A stretch of DNA of 64,000 nt from Kineosporiaceae bacterium SCSIO 59966 (GTDB lineage Bacteria; Actinomycetota; Actinomycetes; Actinomycetales; SCSIO-59966): assembly GCA_020881835.1 (NCBI GenBank), contig CP052876.1, positions 2,418,001-2,482,000 on the forward strand, given 5' to 3'. Positions 19,575 through 28,901 of this stretch are shown here, piece after piece. A program made the position numbers and the translations under genes. Below the pieces are notes generated by a model that was given only the letters and a program-made list of their open reading frames with translations, had not been told where the DNA came from and did no database searches. The stretch's first letter is position 1, and each line of letters starts with the position of its first letter.

Positions 19575-21353
19575 TCAGCCGGCGGTGGTGTCCCACTCGT
19601 GCATGTTCCAGGTGACCTGGGTCTGCGACGGCTGGAACTTCACGCCCGAGACGTCGCTGGAGTGCGCCACGACACCCGGGAAGGCGAACAGCGGGATCGT
19701 CGCCAGGTCCTCCCACAGGATCGTCTCGATCTGCTTGATCAGCTCCAGCTGGGCGTCGGGGTCCGGGGTCGTGTTGAGCTCGGCGATGAGCGCGTCGACC
19801 TCGGGGTTGGAGTACTTGCCGTTGTTGTTGCCGCCACCGGTCTCGAAGGTGGAGGAGGAGCCGGTGACCAGCGGCGAGCCCGCCCACGCGAACAGGGCCA
19901 CGTCGAAGTTACCCGCTGCCAGGCCGTTGCCGAAGAAGTCCTCCTGGCCGGCGTCCTGGATGTCGAAGCCCGCCTCGTTGCACGAGGAGCGGATGAGGTC
20001 GACCGCGTTGGTACGACGCTGGTTCGGCGTCTGGTAGCCGATCCGGACCGTCGTGCCGGTGAGGTCGTTCTCCTCGAGGATGGTGCGGGCCTCCTCGACG
20101 TTCGCCTCGTCGTAGCCGCCCGGGTACGAGGAGCTCACGACGTCCTCGTAGTTCGGGCCGAACGGGAACTCGTACCGCGAGTTCATCACCACGGCGTTGG
20201 CGTTCACCGGCTTGATCAGGTTGTCGACGATCAGCTGGCGCGGGACGCACAGGGCGAACGCGCGACGCAGGTTCTCGTCGGCCATGGCGCCGGCGAAGTT
20301 CGGGTCGAGGTGCTCGTAGGTGTACTCGTCACCCTGGAGGATCGTCACCTGGTCGCCGAGACCCTCGAGCTGGGAGACGACGTCGGGGTTCGGCTGCGGC
20401 TCGGCCACCTGGATCTCACCGTTGGCGAGCGCCTGGGCCTGGCCCTCCTGCGGGATGAAGCGGATGACGATGTTCTTGACCTTGGGCGGGGTGCCCCACC
20501 AGTTCTCGTTGGCGGTGAGGGTCAGCGACTGGCCGGCCTGCCACGAGTCCAGCTTGTAGGGGCCCGCGGACGGGGTGATGGCCGGGTCGATCTCGCCCGG
20601 GTTGAACACCCAGCCGGTGTTGTAGAACTCGGCGGCGGCGGCCAGGGCCTCCTGGTCGTCGTTCTGGATGGCGTCGATGAGGTCGATGCCACCGGCCTGC
20701 TCCTCCACGACGTGCGCAGGCATGATGAGGCTGCCGCCGTAGTTCCCCTGCCAGTCGGCGAACGGCTCGTCGTAGACGACCTCGATCTCCTTGTCGCCGT
20801 CGGCGCACTGCGGCTTCTGCTGGATGTCGTAGCCGGTGGTGGCGGCGGTGGAGAACAGCAGTCCCTCCTCGCCGGTGTCCGGGTCGGTCTCACCGGTCGT
20901 GTAGGTCCCGGAGTTGGCGGCCCAGACGAGCAGGAAGTCGTCGCAGTCGATCGGCTCGCCGTCGGACCAGACGGCCTCGTCGGCGAAGGTGTAGCGGACC
21001 GTCATCGGGTCCTCGGAGACGAGCTCGTAGGTGCCGAACTCGGTGTCCGGGGTGACGGAGCCGTCCTCACCGAAGAACCAGAAGCCCCGCAGGACCTGGT
21101 TGAGGACGACGGTGTTCTTGACCGCGTTCTCCTCGGCGGTGTTGTTGTTGTAGGAGCCGAACTCCTGCTCGTGCGCCACGGTGATCGTGGCGTCCTTCGT
21201 CTCGCCGCTGGCACCGGTGTCGCCGTCGGTGGCGGTCTCGGTGGCCTCGGTGTCGGTGCCGGTGTCGCCGTCGTCGGTGGCGCAGGCGGAGAGCGCCAGC
21301 GATCCGCCGACCAGCAGCGCCAGGAACTTGGCGCCCTTGCGCGATGTGCTCAA
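19575..21353 (-). CDS. ABC transporter substrate-binding lipoprotein, family 5 (oligopeptide type)
   Basis: This is the extracytoplasmic receptor of the peptide importer, 592 residues. The signal peptide (SRKGAKFLALLVGGSLALSAC) ends in a lipobox LSAC, followed by an acidic Thr/Asp-rich linker (ATDDGDTGTDTEATETATDG). The body has the family 5 features DPMTVRYTFADEAVWSDGEPI, PSAGPYKLDSW and a C-terminal EIETILWEDLATIPLF. The start is TTG at 21353, chosen because GGGAGGA lies eight bases upstream and the signal peptide begins there. An in-frame extension to 21479 has no signal character. It is the first gene of the operon, separated from the permeases by the hairpin at 19507-19542. Confidence 0.92.
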   Translation of the reverse strand: MSTSRKGAKFLALLVGGSLALSACATDDGDTGTDTEATETATDGDTGASGETKDATITVAHEQEFGSYNNNTAEENAVKNTVVLNQVLRGFWFFGEDGSVTPDTEFGTYELVSEDPMTVRYTFADEAVWSDGEPIDCDDFLLVWAANSGTYTTGETDPDTGEEGLLFSTAATTGYDIQQKPQCADGDKEIEVVYDEPFADWQGNYGGSLIMPAHVVEEQAGGIDLIDAIQNDDQEALAAAAEFYNTGWVFNPGEIDPAITPSAGPYKLDSWQAGQSLTLTANENWWGTPPKVKNIVIRFIPQEGQAQALANGEIQVAEPQPNPDVVSQLEGLGDQVTILQGDEYTYEHLDPNFAGAMADENLRRAFALCVPRQLIVDNLIKPVNANAVVMNSRYEFPFGPNYEDVVSSSYPGGYDEANVEEARTILEENDLTGTTVRIGYQTPNQRRTNAVDLIRSSCNEAGFDIQDAGQEDFFGNGLAAGNFDVALFAWAGSPLVTGSSSTFETGGGNNNGKYSNPEVDALIAELNTTPDPDAQLELIKQIETILWEDLATIPLFAFPGVVAHSSDVSGVKFQPSQTQVTWNMHEWDTTAG

Positions 21354-21721
21354 GGTGTGGGTCCTCCCTCGTGAAGTCGCACGTGACCGGCCCGGGGATC
21401 TCCTCGGTGCGGTCGAGGGCGCGCGTTCGAGCGCCGTCGTGCTGTGGGACGGGCCTAAACGAACACCATCCGGACGCAAGCGGCAAGGACCGGCGAGGGG
21501 GTGTTACCGAGATGAGACCGACCCGAGACGCGTCCGCGAGTCGAGACGGCGCAGCTGGCCGCTGCGGCTCGCACCCCACGTCATGCCCGCACGACGTGGC
21601 CGCGCCGGCCCCCCACCCCACGTCACGCCCGCACGACGTGGCCGCGGCGGCCCCCCACCCCACGTCACGCCCGCACGACGTGGGGGAAGGGCCGCCGCGG
21701 CGGGCCTTCGGGTCGACTCGA
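21354..21721. other. 368-bp gap upstream of the peptide-binding gene, carrying a triple repeat
   Basis: Both flanking genes point left, so this region is downstream of the PhoX-like gene and contains the promoter of the peptide ABC operon. The part next to the TTG start has the ribosome binding site and must hold the promoter. I could not fix hexamers with confidence. The left-hand open frames have no recognisable family. The right half is occupied by the 42-bp tandem repeat listed separately. Confidence 0.5.
21572..21685. repeat. Three tandem 42-bp repeats with CACGTC/GACGTG dyad
   Basis: Three units start at 21572, 21614 and 21656, an exact 42-bp period. Each contains CCCCACGTCACGCCCGCACG followed by ACGTGG, so CCACGT-type arms face each other around a short spacer. 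The first copy has one T for C change, and the third is truncated after ACGTGGGG. They lie between the PhoX-like gene and the promoter of the peptide ABC operon. They could be a terminator array, a protein-binding array or a VNTR. Confidence 0.85.
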
Positions 21722-22957
21722 TCAGCGGCAGGTGATCGCCCAGGTGCCGTCGGCCTCGGGCTTGGCGGGGTGCTGGACGTTGACGTAGAGCGTCCGCGGG
21801 TCCTTGCCGAAGTAGATCCCGGTGCCCTCGGCTCCCGGGTCCTTCAGCGAGGCGAACGGCTCGACGTCGTCGGCGACGCCGCTCGTGCTCTTGTCGTGCT
21901 TGCTCGCCACCCAGATGTCGCTGGGGACGTTGTCCTCGACGATGAACAGCTGACCGTTGGTGCTGCTGGCCAGGTTGTCCGGGCCGTTGAAGCCGGTGGT
22001 CGCCGTCGCGCGGTCCTCGACCGGCACGTTCACTCCGGCTCCCACGAAAGTGGTGAGCACCTCGGTCTTGAGGTCGATCGCGACGACCCGGTCCTCGGTG
22101 GTGTTGGCGACGTAGAGGGTGTTGCCGATGAGCTCGACGTCCTCCGAGCGGCCGAAGCCGGTGGCGTTCACGTCGTCCGCGGCCTGCTCGGCGTCGACCA
22201 CGACGGTCTCCATGTCCAGCGGCACCCACTCGTACGGTCCGACGCGGTCGGCGAGGACCGCCGTGTCCTGGTCGTACTCCTGGTCCTCGGGTGCGAGATC
22301 GGTCAGCCGGAGGGCGTAGAGCTGGCCGTCGGACAGGTCGCCGCGAGTGGTCGGCACGAAGCGGTAGATCGAACCGCCGTTGAGCTCGTCGATGACGTAC
22401 ACGGTGCCCTGCTCGTCGACGCCGATGCCCTCGTGCCGCATGATGCCGACCTCAGGGCGCTCCTCGACGCGGAGGACCTGCGAGGGGTCCTTGGGGTCGA
22501 GGAACGCCTCGAACAGCCGGCCACCGGCCGTCTCCTCGGCGAACAGCAGGGTGCCCCAGGGGGTCCACCGCAGCCCGTCCAGCCGGCGGTAGCCCTCGTC
22601 CTGGACGATGACCTTGGCCTCACCGGTCCGCAGGTCCACCACCGACAGCGAGCCGTTGCTGCCGACCTCGTGCGTGCGGTACAGGTAGCGCCCGGCGTGC
22701 TTGCCGGTCTCGTTGAGCGTGTTCATGTCGGTGAGGTCGTCGACCCCTGGATAGATGTCCAGAACGGTCTCGTCGGCGACCAGCCGCTGGGTGCAGGTGT
22801 CCGGGACGACGAACGGCTCGGTCCATGCGTCGGTCTGCTGGGCGTAGGCGGAGCCGGCGATCGGTTCGACGTCGAACGGGCCGTTCGCGGCGGCCGGAGC
22901 GGCCATGCCGAGCAGTGCGACGCCGGCGACACCGGCGGCGAGGGTGGGCTTGAACAC
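21722..22957 (-). CDS. PhoX-like secreted protein (DUF839 family)
   Basis: This exported protein of 411 residues has a signal peptide (FKPTLAAGVAGVALLGMAAPAAA, probable cleavage after AAA). The C-terminal motif GTGIYFGKDPRTLYVNVQHP is characteristic of PhoX/DUF839 beta-propellers, as are the repeated blades such as DGLRWTPWGTLLFAEET and GFNGPDNLASSTNGQLFIVED. Related PhoX enzymes are calcium-dependent alkaline phosphatases. Whether this short member hydrolyses phosphate esters is not shown by the sequence. The start is GTG at 22957 with GGAGGAACC just upstream. It stands alone between the repeats and the toxin-antitoxin pair. Confidence 0.75.
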   Translation of the reverse strand: MFKPTLAAGVAGVALLGMAAPAAANGPFDVEPIAGSAYAQQTDAWTEPFVVPDTCTQRLVADETVLDIYPGVDDLTDMNTLNETGKHAGRYLYRTHEVGSNGSLSVVDLRTGEAKVIVQDEGYRRLDGLRWTPWGTLLFAEETAGGRLFEAFLDPKDPSQVLRVEERPEVGIMRHEGIGVDEQGTVYVIDELNGGSIYRFVPTTRGDLSDGQLYALRLTDLAPEDQEYDQDTAVLADRVGPYEWVPLDMETVVVDAEQAADDVNATGFGRSEDVELIGNTLYVANTTEDRVVAIDLKTEVLTTFVGAGVNVPVEDRATATTGFNGPDNLASSTNGQLFIVEDNVPSDIWVASKHDKSTSGVADDVEPFASLKDPGAEGTGIYFGKDPRTLYVNVQHPAKPEADGTWAITCR

Positions 22958-23160
22958 GGTTCCTCCACGGAGGTCGAGCGGTGGATGAGCAGGACGGTCC
23001 GGACGCTAGGAGGCCGTGGTGAACCGCTGGACAACCACGCGTGGCGACTGCGCTGGCTCCGGTCGACGAATCGGCAGCACCACCACGTCGAGCCCGCCGC
23101 GGCCTTGCCCGACCACCTCACCGGGCAGTGACAAGAGGATCGCTGCGATGCATCGGTGCG

Positions 23161-23478
23161 TCAGGGGGTGGTTCGATCTCGCCAGTAGCCGGGTCGCCGT
23201 TTGACGTGAGCCACGGCCACGATTGTCAGCACGTCGTGATCAACGATGTACACGACCCGGTAGGGAAAGCCGGTCACGCCCTTCGACCGCACCACCGGCT
23301 CACGCCGCCAACCAGGCCACGTCGCCGACGCCGCGGGGTCATCCGCGGCGACGTCGATGGCAGCACGGACCGCTTCCGCAAAGCGGCCACCTACGCCAGC
23401 CTCACGGGCGTCGTACCACTCGACATCAGCCATGAACTCGGCCCGGGCTTCCGGGTGGAAGCTGAAGGCGAGGGTCAT
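23161..23478 (-). CDS. ParE/RelE-superfamily toxin
   Basis: This is a small basic protein of 105 residues with the RelE/ParE fold pattern. It has SFHPEARAEFMADVEWYDAREAGVGGRFAEAV, then the strand FPYRVVYIVDHDVLTIVAVAHVKRRPGYWRDR, in which the last strand and R-x-P-x-Y-W motif are typical of ParE-type toxins paired with TIGR02574 antitoxins. The ATG at 23478 overlaps the antitoxin stop (ATGA). The target, either gyrase or ribosome-bound mRNA, cannot be decided from sequence. Confidence 0.85.
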   Translation of the reverse strand: MTLAFSFHPEARAEFMADVEWYDAREAGVGGRFAEAVRAAIDVAADDPAASATWPGWRREPVVRSKGVTGFPYRVVYIVDHDVLTIVAVAHVKRRPGYWRDRTTP

Positions 23479-23717
23479 GCGTCGTGCGCGACCTGACGTG
23501 CCGCAATGTCGGCGAACACCTGCTCACCGGGAATGGCCGCGACCTTGGCGCTCACGATGTCGTCCACGCGAGACGAGAGTTCGTTCGTCCACGCCTCCTC
23601 GATCGAGTCGTCATCGACGACCTCGACCGACTCGAGTAGCCGGAGGGCAATGTCCTTGCGCACCGAGGGAGGTAGGGCAAGGCCCGCCTCGTAGAACTCC
23701 GATGCGCTCAGCGGCAT
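23475..23717 (-). CDS. Addiction-module antitoxin (TIGR02574-like)
   Basis: This is an acidic 80-residue protein beginning MPLSASEFYEAGLALPPSVR and continuing with ALRLLESVEVVDDDSIEEAW, the pattern of the putative addiction module component family. It precedes the toxin and overlaps it by four bases, the usual antitoxin-first order that allows translational coupling. The pair is complete in frame and length, so it is probably functional. Autoregulation by the antitoxin is expected from the family. I cannot point to a clear operator upstream of 23717. Confidence 0.85.
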   Translation of the reverse strand: MPLSASEFYEAGLALPPSVRKDIALRLLESVEVVDDDSIEEAWTNELSSRVDDIVSAKVAAIPGEQVFADIAARQVAHDA

Positions 23718-23849
23718 GCCCTCAAACTACTCCAGCCGTGACGCTGGCGCAGGAACCAGACCGCGCAGACGATCCGCGGGCACAGTGTGGTGGCGGCGTG
23801 CCTCCACGGAGGCCGAGCACTGTCGCCTGCTGACACCGGGCGAGCGGAG

Positions 23850-24427
23850 TCAGCGCCACGGCAGCTCCCCCATCACGGGGACCGCCGGGCCGCTGCGCAC
23901 GTTGTCCAGGAAGCCGGAGGGCGCGGCGAACTCCTCAGAGGTGAGGATCGCCGGGTGCACGGGACGGTGCACAGCGGCCTCGACCCGGGTGCACGCCTCG
24001 TAGACCGCGTCCACGTCTGGCTCACCGAGCACCATGACGTCGACGTCGTGCGGTGCCGGACCGGCATCCCCGAGCGTCCGCGCAGCGGAGGAGCCGTAGA
24101 GGAACGCCGACTCGATCCCGTCGATGCGGCCGAGCTCGTCGGCGAGCATCACTACCGGGCCCGTCGCGACCGTGAGGATCTCGCGCAAGGGGCCCACCAT
24201 CGGGCTCTCGTCGTTGGCCCGGATGAGCCTCGCGCGGCCCACCTGGCGCTCGCTCAGGATGCCGGCAGCCACCAGGTGCGCGACCTCGCGGTGCACGGTC
24301 GGGTAGGCGGCCCGCTTGGCCAGATCGGTGACGCTCAGCTCGTCGCCGGGAGCAACAATGTGGACAGCAGTCGCGCCTGACCGTCCGACCGGGAGATCGG
24401 AGCGAGGAGCGGCGCCTCAGTTCTCAT
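23850..24427 (-). pseudogene. HTH plus nucleotidyltransferase-domain protein, frameshifted
   Basis: Two overlapping frames together make one protein. The ATG at 24427 starts MRTEAPLLAPISRSDGQARLLSTLLL, then meets a stop at 24335. From about 24350 the other frame continues PGDELSVTDLAKRAAYPTVHREVAHLVAAGILSER (a winged-helix-like DNA-binding part). It goes on to a minimal nucleotidyltransferase domain with AFLYGSSAARTLGDAGPAPHDVDVMVLG (GS-x10-D-x-D). Adding one base in the G run at 24348-24350 joins the two frames. The downstream frame has no good start before GTG at 24296, which would cut the HTH. It is therefore broken, or a base was missed in sequencing. The upstream 60 bases are unusually AT-rich. 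Confidence 0.65.
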
Positions 24428-24552
24428 ATACCCGAGATGATCCTCCACTAAATAGATAGTCAACGGCCATTCCGGCTCAGCACCAGAAGATGAGGTCGCC
24501 GCTGGTTCCGATGTGGTCGCGGAGCACCTGGACAGCTGCGCAACGCGCCGGC

Positions 24553-25632
24553 TCAGACGTTGAAGCGGAACTCCACGACGTCGCCGTCGGCCATGACGTA
24601 GTCCTTGCCCTCGATGCGCACCTTGCCGCGGGCCCGGGCCTCGGCCATCGACCCGGCCTCGACGAGGTCCTCGTAGGAGACCACCTCGGCCTTGATGAAC
24701 CCGCGCTGGAAGTCGGTGTGGATCACCCCGGCCGCCTGGGGCGCCGTCCAGCCCCGCCGGATGGTCCAGGCGCGGGCCTCCTTGGGGCCGGCGGTGAGGT
24801 AGGTCTGCAGGCCGAGGGTGGCGAACCCGACCCGGGCCAGCTGGTCCAGCCCTGACTCCTCCTGGCCGGTGCTGGCGAGCAGCTCGGCGGCTTCCTGCGG
24901 CTCCAGCTCGGTGAGCTCTGCCTCGAGCTTCGCGTCGAGGAAGATCGCCTCGGCGGGTGCGACGAGCGCCTGCAGCCGCTCGCGCAGCGCCTGGTCGGCC
25001 AGGCCCTCCTGGTCGACGTTGAAGACGTAGATGAACGGCTTCGTGGTCAGCAGGGACAGCTCGCGCAGCGGCTCGAGGTCGAGCTCGGCGGACGCGGCGG
25101 CGAGGGTCCGGCCCTCCTCGAGCACGCGCTGGGCGGCGAGCGCCGCGTCGAGCACCGCCCGGTCGGTCCGCTTGCCCTTGACCTCCTTCTCCAGCCGCGG
25201 CAGCGCCTTCTCCAGGGTCTGCAGATCGGCGAGGACGAGCTCGGTGTTGATGGTCTCGATGTCCGACCGGGGGTCGACGCGGCCCTCGACGTGGACGACG
25301 TCCGGGTCCTCGAACGCCCGGATCACCTGGCAGACGGCGTCGGCCTCGCGGATGTTCGCCAGGAACTTGTTGCCGAGCCCCTCCCCCTCGCTCGCGCCGC
25401 GGACGATCCCGGCGATGTCGACGAACGACACCGTCGCCGGCAGGACGCGGGCGCTGCCGAAGATCTCGGCGAGCCGGTCGAGCCGGGGGTCGGGCAGCGG
25501 GACGACGCCGACGTTCGGCTCGATCGTCGCGAACGGGTAGTTCGCGGCGAGCACCGAGTTGCGGGTGAGCGCGTTGAACAGGGTGGACTTGCCGACGTTG
25601 GGCAGGCCGACGATGCCGATGGTGAGAGCCAC
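24553..25632 (-). CDS. ychF: Redox-regulated ATPase YchF (Obg-related)
   Basis: This is a P-loop NTPase of 359 residues that prefers ATP in characterised relatives and binds ribosomes. G1 is GLPNVGKST (residues 8-16). A TGS domain closes the protein with LQTYLTAGPKEARAWTIRRGWTAPQAAGVIH and FIKAEVVSYEDL. YchF-specific NVDQEGL replaces the usual NKxD guanine motif, which fits the switch to ATP. Start ATG at 25632 gives MALTIGIVGLPNVGKST. It is downstream of ispH by 30 bp on the same strand, so the two may be cotranscribed. Confidence 0.96.
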   Translation of the reverse strand: MALTIGIVGLPNVGKSTLFNALTRNSVLAANYPFATIEPNVGVVPLPDPRLDRLAEIFGSARVLPATVSFVDIAGIVRGASEGEGLGNKFLANIREADAVCQVIRAFEDPDVVHVEGRVDPRSDIETINTELVLADLQTLEKALPRLEKEVKGKRTDRAVLDAALAAQRVLEEGRTLAAASAELDLEPLRELSLLTTKPFIYVFNVDQEGLADQALRERLQALVAPAEAIFLDAKLEAELTELEPQEAAELLASTGQEESGLDQLARVGFATLGLQTYLTAGPKEARAWTIRRGWTAPQAAGVIHTDFQRGFIKAEVVSYEDLVEAGSMAEARARGKVRIEGKDYVMADGDVVEFRFNV

Positions 25633-25662
25633 GGGACGCAGAGCCTACGTGCCCACGGGCGG

Positions 25663-26634
25663 CTACCGGCCCGCGGTCCGGGCCGGTCGCAGCTCGCGCG
25701 GCAGCGAGAACAGCAGGTCCTCCTCGGCGGTGCGCACCTCGTGGACGTCGCCGAAGCCGCGGGCGGCGAGCCAGTCCAGGACGTCGCGGACGAGGATCTC
25801 CGGCACCGACGCCCCGGAGGTCACCCCGACGGTGCTGACCCCCTCCAGCCAGGCGTCCTGGAGCTCCGCGGCCCGGTCCACGCGCCGGGCGGCTCGGGCC
25901 CCGTGGTCGAGGGCGACCTCGACCAGACGCACCGAGTTCGAGGAGTTCGCCGAGCCGACGACGATGACGAGGTCCGCCTCGGGCGCGATCTTCTTGACGG
26001 CGACCTGGCGGTTCTGGGTCGCGTAGCAGATGTCGTCGCTCGGGGGGTCCTGCAGCGCCGGGAACCGCTCGCGCAACCGCCGCACGGTCTCCATCGTCTC
26101 GTCGACGCTCAACGTCGTCTGGGACAGCCACACCACCCGCTCGGGGTCGCGGACCGTGACCTTGTCGACGTCGTCCGGGCCGTCGACGAGCTGGACGTGC
26201 TCGGGCGCCTCCCCCGCGGTGCCCTCCACCTCCTCGTGCCCCTGGTGGCCGATGAGCAGGATGTCGACGTCGTCCCGGGCGAACCGGACCGCCTCCCGGT
26301 GCACCTTCGTCACCAACGGGCAGGTGGCGTCGATCGTGCGCAGCCCGCGCGCCTCGGCCTGCGCGTGGACGGCCGGAGACACGCCGTGCGCGGAGAAGAT
26401 CACCAGAGCCCCCTCGGGCACCTGGTCGGTCTCCTCGACGAACACCGCCCCGCGTTCCCTGAGCGTCTGCACGACGTACTTGTTGTGGACGATCTCCTTG
26501 CGGACGTACACCGGGGCGCCGTGCAGCTCCAGGGCCTTCTCGACCGCGACGACGGCGCGGTCCACGCCGGCGCAGTAGCCGCGGGGGGCCGCGAGCAGCA
26601 CCCGTCGCGTGGTTCCGTCGCTCGAGGCAGTCAC
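25663..26634 (-). CDS. ispH: 4-hydroxy-3-methylbut-2-enyl diphosphate reductase
   Basis: This is the last enzyme of the MEP isoprenoid pathway, producing IPP and DMAPP with a 4Fe-4S cluster. The 323 residues carry the three cluster cysteines in [23 protein letters not shown] and [10 protein letters not shown]. The catalytic-site sequences [19 protein letters not shown] and [14 protein letters not shown] are also present. The start is GTG at 26634 ([23 protein letters not shown]). The open frame upstream overlaps the divergent xseA and is not used. The isoprenyl transferase at 52407 uses products of this pathway. Confidence 0.96.
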   Translation of the reverse strand: MTASSDGTTRRVLLAAPRGYCAGVDRAVVAVEKALELHGAPVYVRKEIVHNKYVVQTLRERGAVFVEETDQVPEGALVIFSAHGVSPAVHAQAEARGLRTIDATCPLVTKVHREAVRFARDDVDILLIGHQGHEEVEGTAGEAPEHVQLVDGPDDVDKVTVRDPERVVWLSQTTLSVDETMETVRRLRERFPALQDPPSDDICYATQNRQVAVKKIAPEADLVIVVGSANSSNSVRLVEVALDHGARAARRVDRAAELQDAWLEGVSTVGVTSGASVPEILVRDVLDWLAARGFGDVHEVRTAEEDLLFSLPRELRPARTAGR

Positions 26635-26656
26635 CCACCCATCGTAGGTTGACCCG

Positions 26657-27928
26657 GTGAGCACCGCTCCCCGCCCCGACGCGCCCCGCCGGGTCCCCGC
26701 CACCGCCGCCCAGACCTCGGCGGAGCACCCGTGGCCGGTCCGGCTGCTGACGGCGAAGATGACCGAGTACGTCAACCGGATGCCGCCGGTGTGGGTCGAG
26801 GGGCAGGTCGTGCAGCTCACTCGTCGTCCCGGTGCGGGCACCTGCTACCTGACCCTGCGGGACACCGACGTCGACATGTCCCTGCCGGTGACCGCGGGCA
26901 CCCGGCTGCTCGACGCCCTGCCGGTGCAGCTGGAGCCGGGCGCCCGGGTCGTGGTGCGGGCCAAGCCGGAGTTCTGGCCGAAGCGGGGCGTGCTGCAGCT
27001 GACCGCCGGGGAGATCCGCCCCGTGGGGGTCGGTGAGCTGCTCGCCCGCATCGAGTACCTCAAGCGGGTGCTGGCCGCCGAAGGTCTCCTCGACCCCGCC
27101 CGCCGCCGGCCGCTGCCGTTCCTGCCCCGGGCCGTCGGGCTGGTCTGCGGCCGCGCCAGCGCCGCCGAGCGGGACGTGGTGGTCACGGCCAGGCGCCGCT
27201 GGCCGGGGGTGCGGTTCGAGGTCCGGCAGGTCGTCGTCCAGGGCCCGGACGCCGTCCCGCAGGTGACCGCGGCGCTCGCCGAGCTCGACGCGCTGCCCGA
27301 GGTCGACGTCATCGTGCTCGCCCGGGGCGGCGGCTCCCTGGAGGACCTGCTGCCGTTCAGCAACGAGACCCTGGTCCGGGCGGTGTCCGCTTGCCGCACC
27401 CCCGTGGTCAGCGCGATCGGCCACGAGGTGGACTCCCCGCTGGTCGACCTCGTCGCCGACGTGCGCGCCTCCACCCCCACGGACGCCGGCCGCCGGGTGG
27501 TCCCCGCGGTCGCCGAGGAGCTGGCCGGGCTGGCGCACACCCGCGACCGGCTGCGCCAGGCCGTGCGCCACCGGCTGGACGTCGAGGGCGACCGGCTCAC
27601 CGCGCTGCGCAGCCGCCCGGCCCTCGCCGACCCCTACCGGGGGGTCACCGAGCGCGCCGAGCAGGTCCGCGCGGGGCGGGAGCGGGCCCGCCGGGCGCTG
27701 TCGGTCCGGCTCGACCGGGCCGGCGACGAGGTGCGGCACCTGGCGGGGGCCGTGCGGACGCTGTCGCCGGCGTCGACGCTGCAGCGCGGCTACGCGGTGG
27801 TGCAGCGCGCCGACGGGCACGTCGTCCGCTCCCCGGCCGAGGTCTCCCCCGGGGACCGGCTGCGGGTCCGGCTGGCAGAGGGCGAGATCGGCGCCCAGGT
27901 CACCGAGCCGGCCGGAGAGGCGTCCTAG
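26657..27928 (+). CDS. xseA: Exodeoxyribonuclease VII large subunit
   Basis: This is the catalytic subunit of the single-strand exonuclease in DNA repair. The 423-residue protein has an N-terminal OB-fold ([25 protein letters not shown]) and the central catalytic domain with [37 protein letters not shown] and [25 protein letters not shown] long helical arm then leads to a short C-terminal [13 protein letters not shown] motif. GTG at 26657 begins the product. It is followed by xseB after one base, as usual. Divergent from ispH with a 22-bp gap between the two starts. Confidence 0.95.
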   Translation: MSTAPRPDAPRRVPATAAQTSAEHPWPVRLLTAKMTEYVNRMPPVWVEGQVVQLTRRPGAGTCYLTLRDTDVDMSLPVTAGTRLLDALPVQLEPGARVVVRAKPEFWPKRGVLQLTAGEIRPVGVGELLARIEYLKRVLAAEGLLDPARRRPLPFLPRAVGLVCGRASAAERDVVVTARRRWPGVRFEVRQVVVQGPDAVPQVTAALAELDALPEVDVIVLARGGGSLEDLLPFSNETLVRAVSACRTPVVSAIGHEVDSPLVDLVADVRASTPTDAGRRVVPAVAEELAGLAHTRDRLRQAVRHRLDVEGDRLTALRSRPALADPYRGVTERAEQVRAGRERARRALSVRLDRAGDEVRHLAGAVRTLSPASTLQRGYAVVQRADGHVVRSPAEVSPGDRLRVRLAEGEIGAQVTEPAGEAS

Positions 27929-27929
27929 G

Positions 27930-28226
27930 GTGGTCGCCGTGAGCGAACGCACCGGCACCGGGGACGCCGCGGACGACGTCGCCGACCTCGGCTACGAGCA
28001 GGCCCGCGACGAGCTGGTCGAGGTGGTCCGTCGCCTAGAGGCCGGCGGCGGCACGCTCGAGGAGTCGCTGGCGCTGTGGGAGCGCGGCGAGGCGCTGGCG
28101 GCCCGGTGCGAGCAGTGGCTGGACGGCGCCCGGCGGCGGCTCGACGCGGCCATCGCCGCTGGGGACGCGGACGACACTGTGGAGGACGACACCGTGGCCG
28201 GTGACGGCGCCCCGCGAGAGGACTGA
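27930..28226 (+). CDS. xseB: Exodeoxyribonuclease VII small subunit
   Basis: The 98-residue partner of XseA has [41 protein letters not shown], the family consensus for the helical hairpin that binds the large-subunit arm. Either GTG at 27930 or GTG at 27939 could start it. The acidic C-terminal tail ([20 protein letters not shown]) is longer than usual. The gene follows xseA directly and converges with the DUF4245 gene. Confidence 0.9.
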   Translation: MVAVSERTGTGDAADDVADLGYEQARDELVEVVRRLEAGGGTLEESLALWERGEALAARCEQWLDGARRRLDAAIAAGDADDTVEDDTVAGDGAPRED

Positions 28227-28230
28227 CCGC

Positions 28231-28818
28231 TCAGCCGACCAGTCCGGCGAGCAGGACCAGCTCGTCCATCGTCGCGGTCCCGGTGACCACCGTCGTGCGC
28301 TGCCCGTCCTCCAGCACGAGGCTGCGCCGGCGGCCGTCCTCGGACAGCCGCTCGCTCCACGTCCGACCTGTGACCACCTGGGTGCCGACCTCGGTACCGC
28401 GGGCGGTCGTCGCCTCCAGCCACTGGGGCGTCGCCGCGTCGGTGACCTCCAGGCCCGCGTACTCCCCGGAGCCGGTGACGTAGCCGACGTGGAACGTCGG
28501 CACCTCGGCCGGGCCACGCTCCCGGTAGCGGGCGTCGTTGGGCCGCCAGTCCTCGGGCACCGCGGGGACCGCGACGTCGAGGCCGGCGGTCCGGGCGACC
28601 TCGACCGCGCCCGCGACGTCCACCGGCTGGCGCAGCGGCTCGGCCGGCCGGGGCAGCAGCAGGACGAGCGCCGCCACGGCGACGCCGACGACGGCCAGGG
28701 ACCGGAGCATGTCGGCGACGGTCTGCCGGCCCCGCCGCGGCGGGGCTGCCGTACCCGTCGTGGGCTGGCCCGTCGTGGGCTGGCCCGTCGTGGCCTGACC
28801 CGTCGGCGACTCGTTCAC
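28231..28818 (-). CDS. DUF4245 domain membrane-anchored protein
   Basis: This 195-residue protein is found next to xseB and glpX in many actinobacteria. The function is unknown. It has a proline- and threonine-rich cytoplasmic head with TTGQP repeats, one membrane helix ([19 protein letters not shown]) and an extracytoplasmic domain containing [13 protein letters not shown] and [17 protein letters not shown] at 28818 is chosen from the conserved gene context. The head is encoded by three 15-bp tandem repeats (28756-28800), which may vary in number between strains. It is divergent from glpX. Confidence 0.8.
   Translation of the reverse strand: MNESPTGQATTGQPTTGQPTTGTAAPPRRGRQTVADMLRSLAVVGVAVAALVLLLPRPAEPLRQPVDVAGAVEVARTAGLDVAVPAVPEDWRPNDARYRERGPAEVPTFHVGYVTGSGEYAGLEVTDAATPQWLEATTARGTEVGTQVVTGRTWSERLSEDGRRRSLVLEDGQRTTVVTGTATMDELVLLAGLVG
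28756..28800. repeat. Three 15-bp tandem repeats inside the DUF4245 gene
   Basis: The unit CGTCGTGGGCTGGCC is repeated at 28756 and 28771, with a diverged third copy at 28786. It encodes repeated TTGQP in the cytoplasmic head of the DUF4245 protein. In-frame copy change would only lengthen or shorten this linker. Confidence 0.7.
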
Positions 28819-28901
28819 CCCGGCATGGTGCCACCGCCGCCGATAGCATCGCCACGGACCCGACACCGAGCCGACCTGGTACCGAGCCGAGGAGTCAGCG
28901 C

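Noticed and set aside
24335-27958. A 1207-codon open frame on the minus strand
   Set aside because: It runs across ispH and xseA, is mostly Arg/Gly/Ala-rich antisense or off-frame translation, and carries no domain except the short true start of the frameshifted gene at its end.
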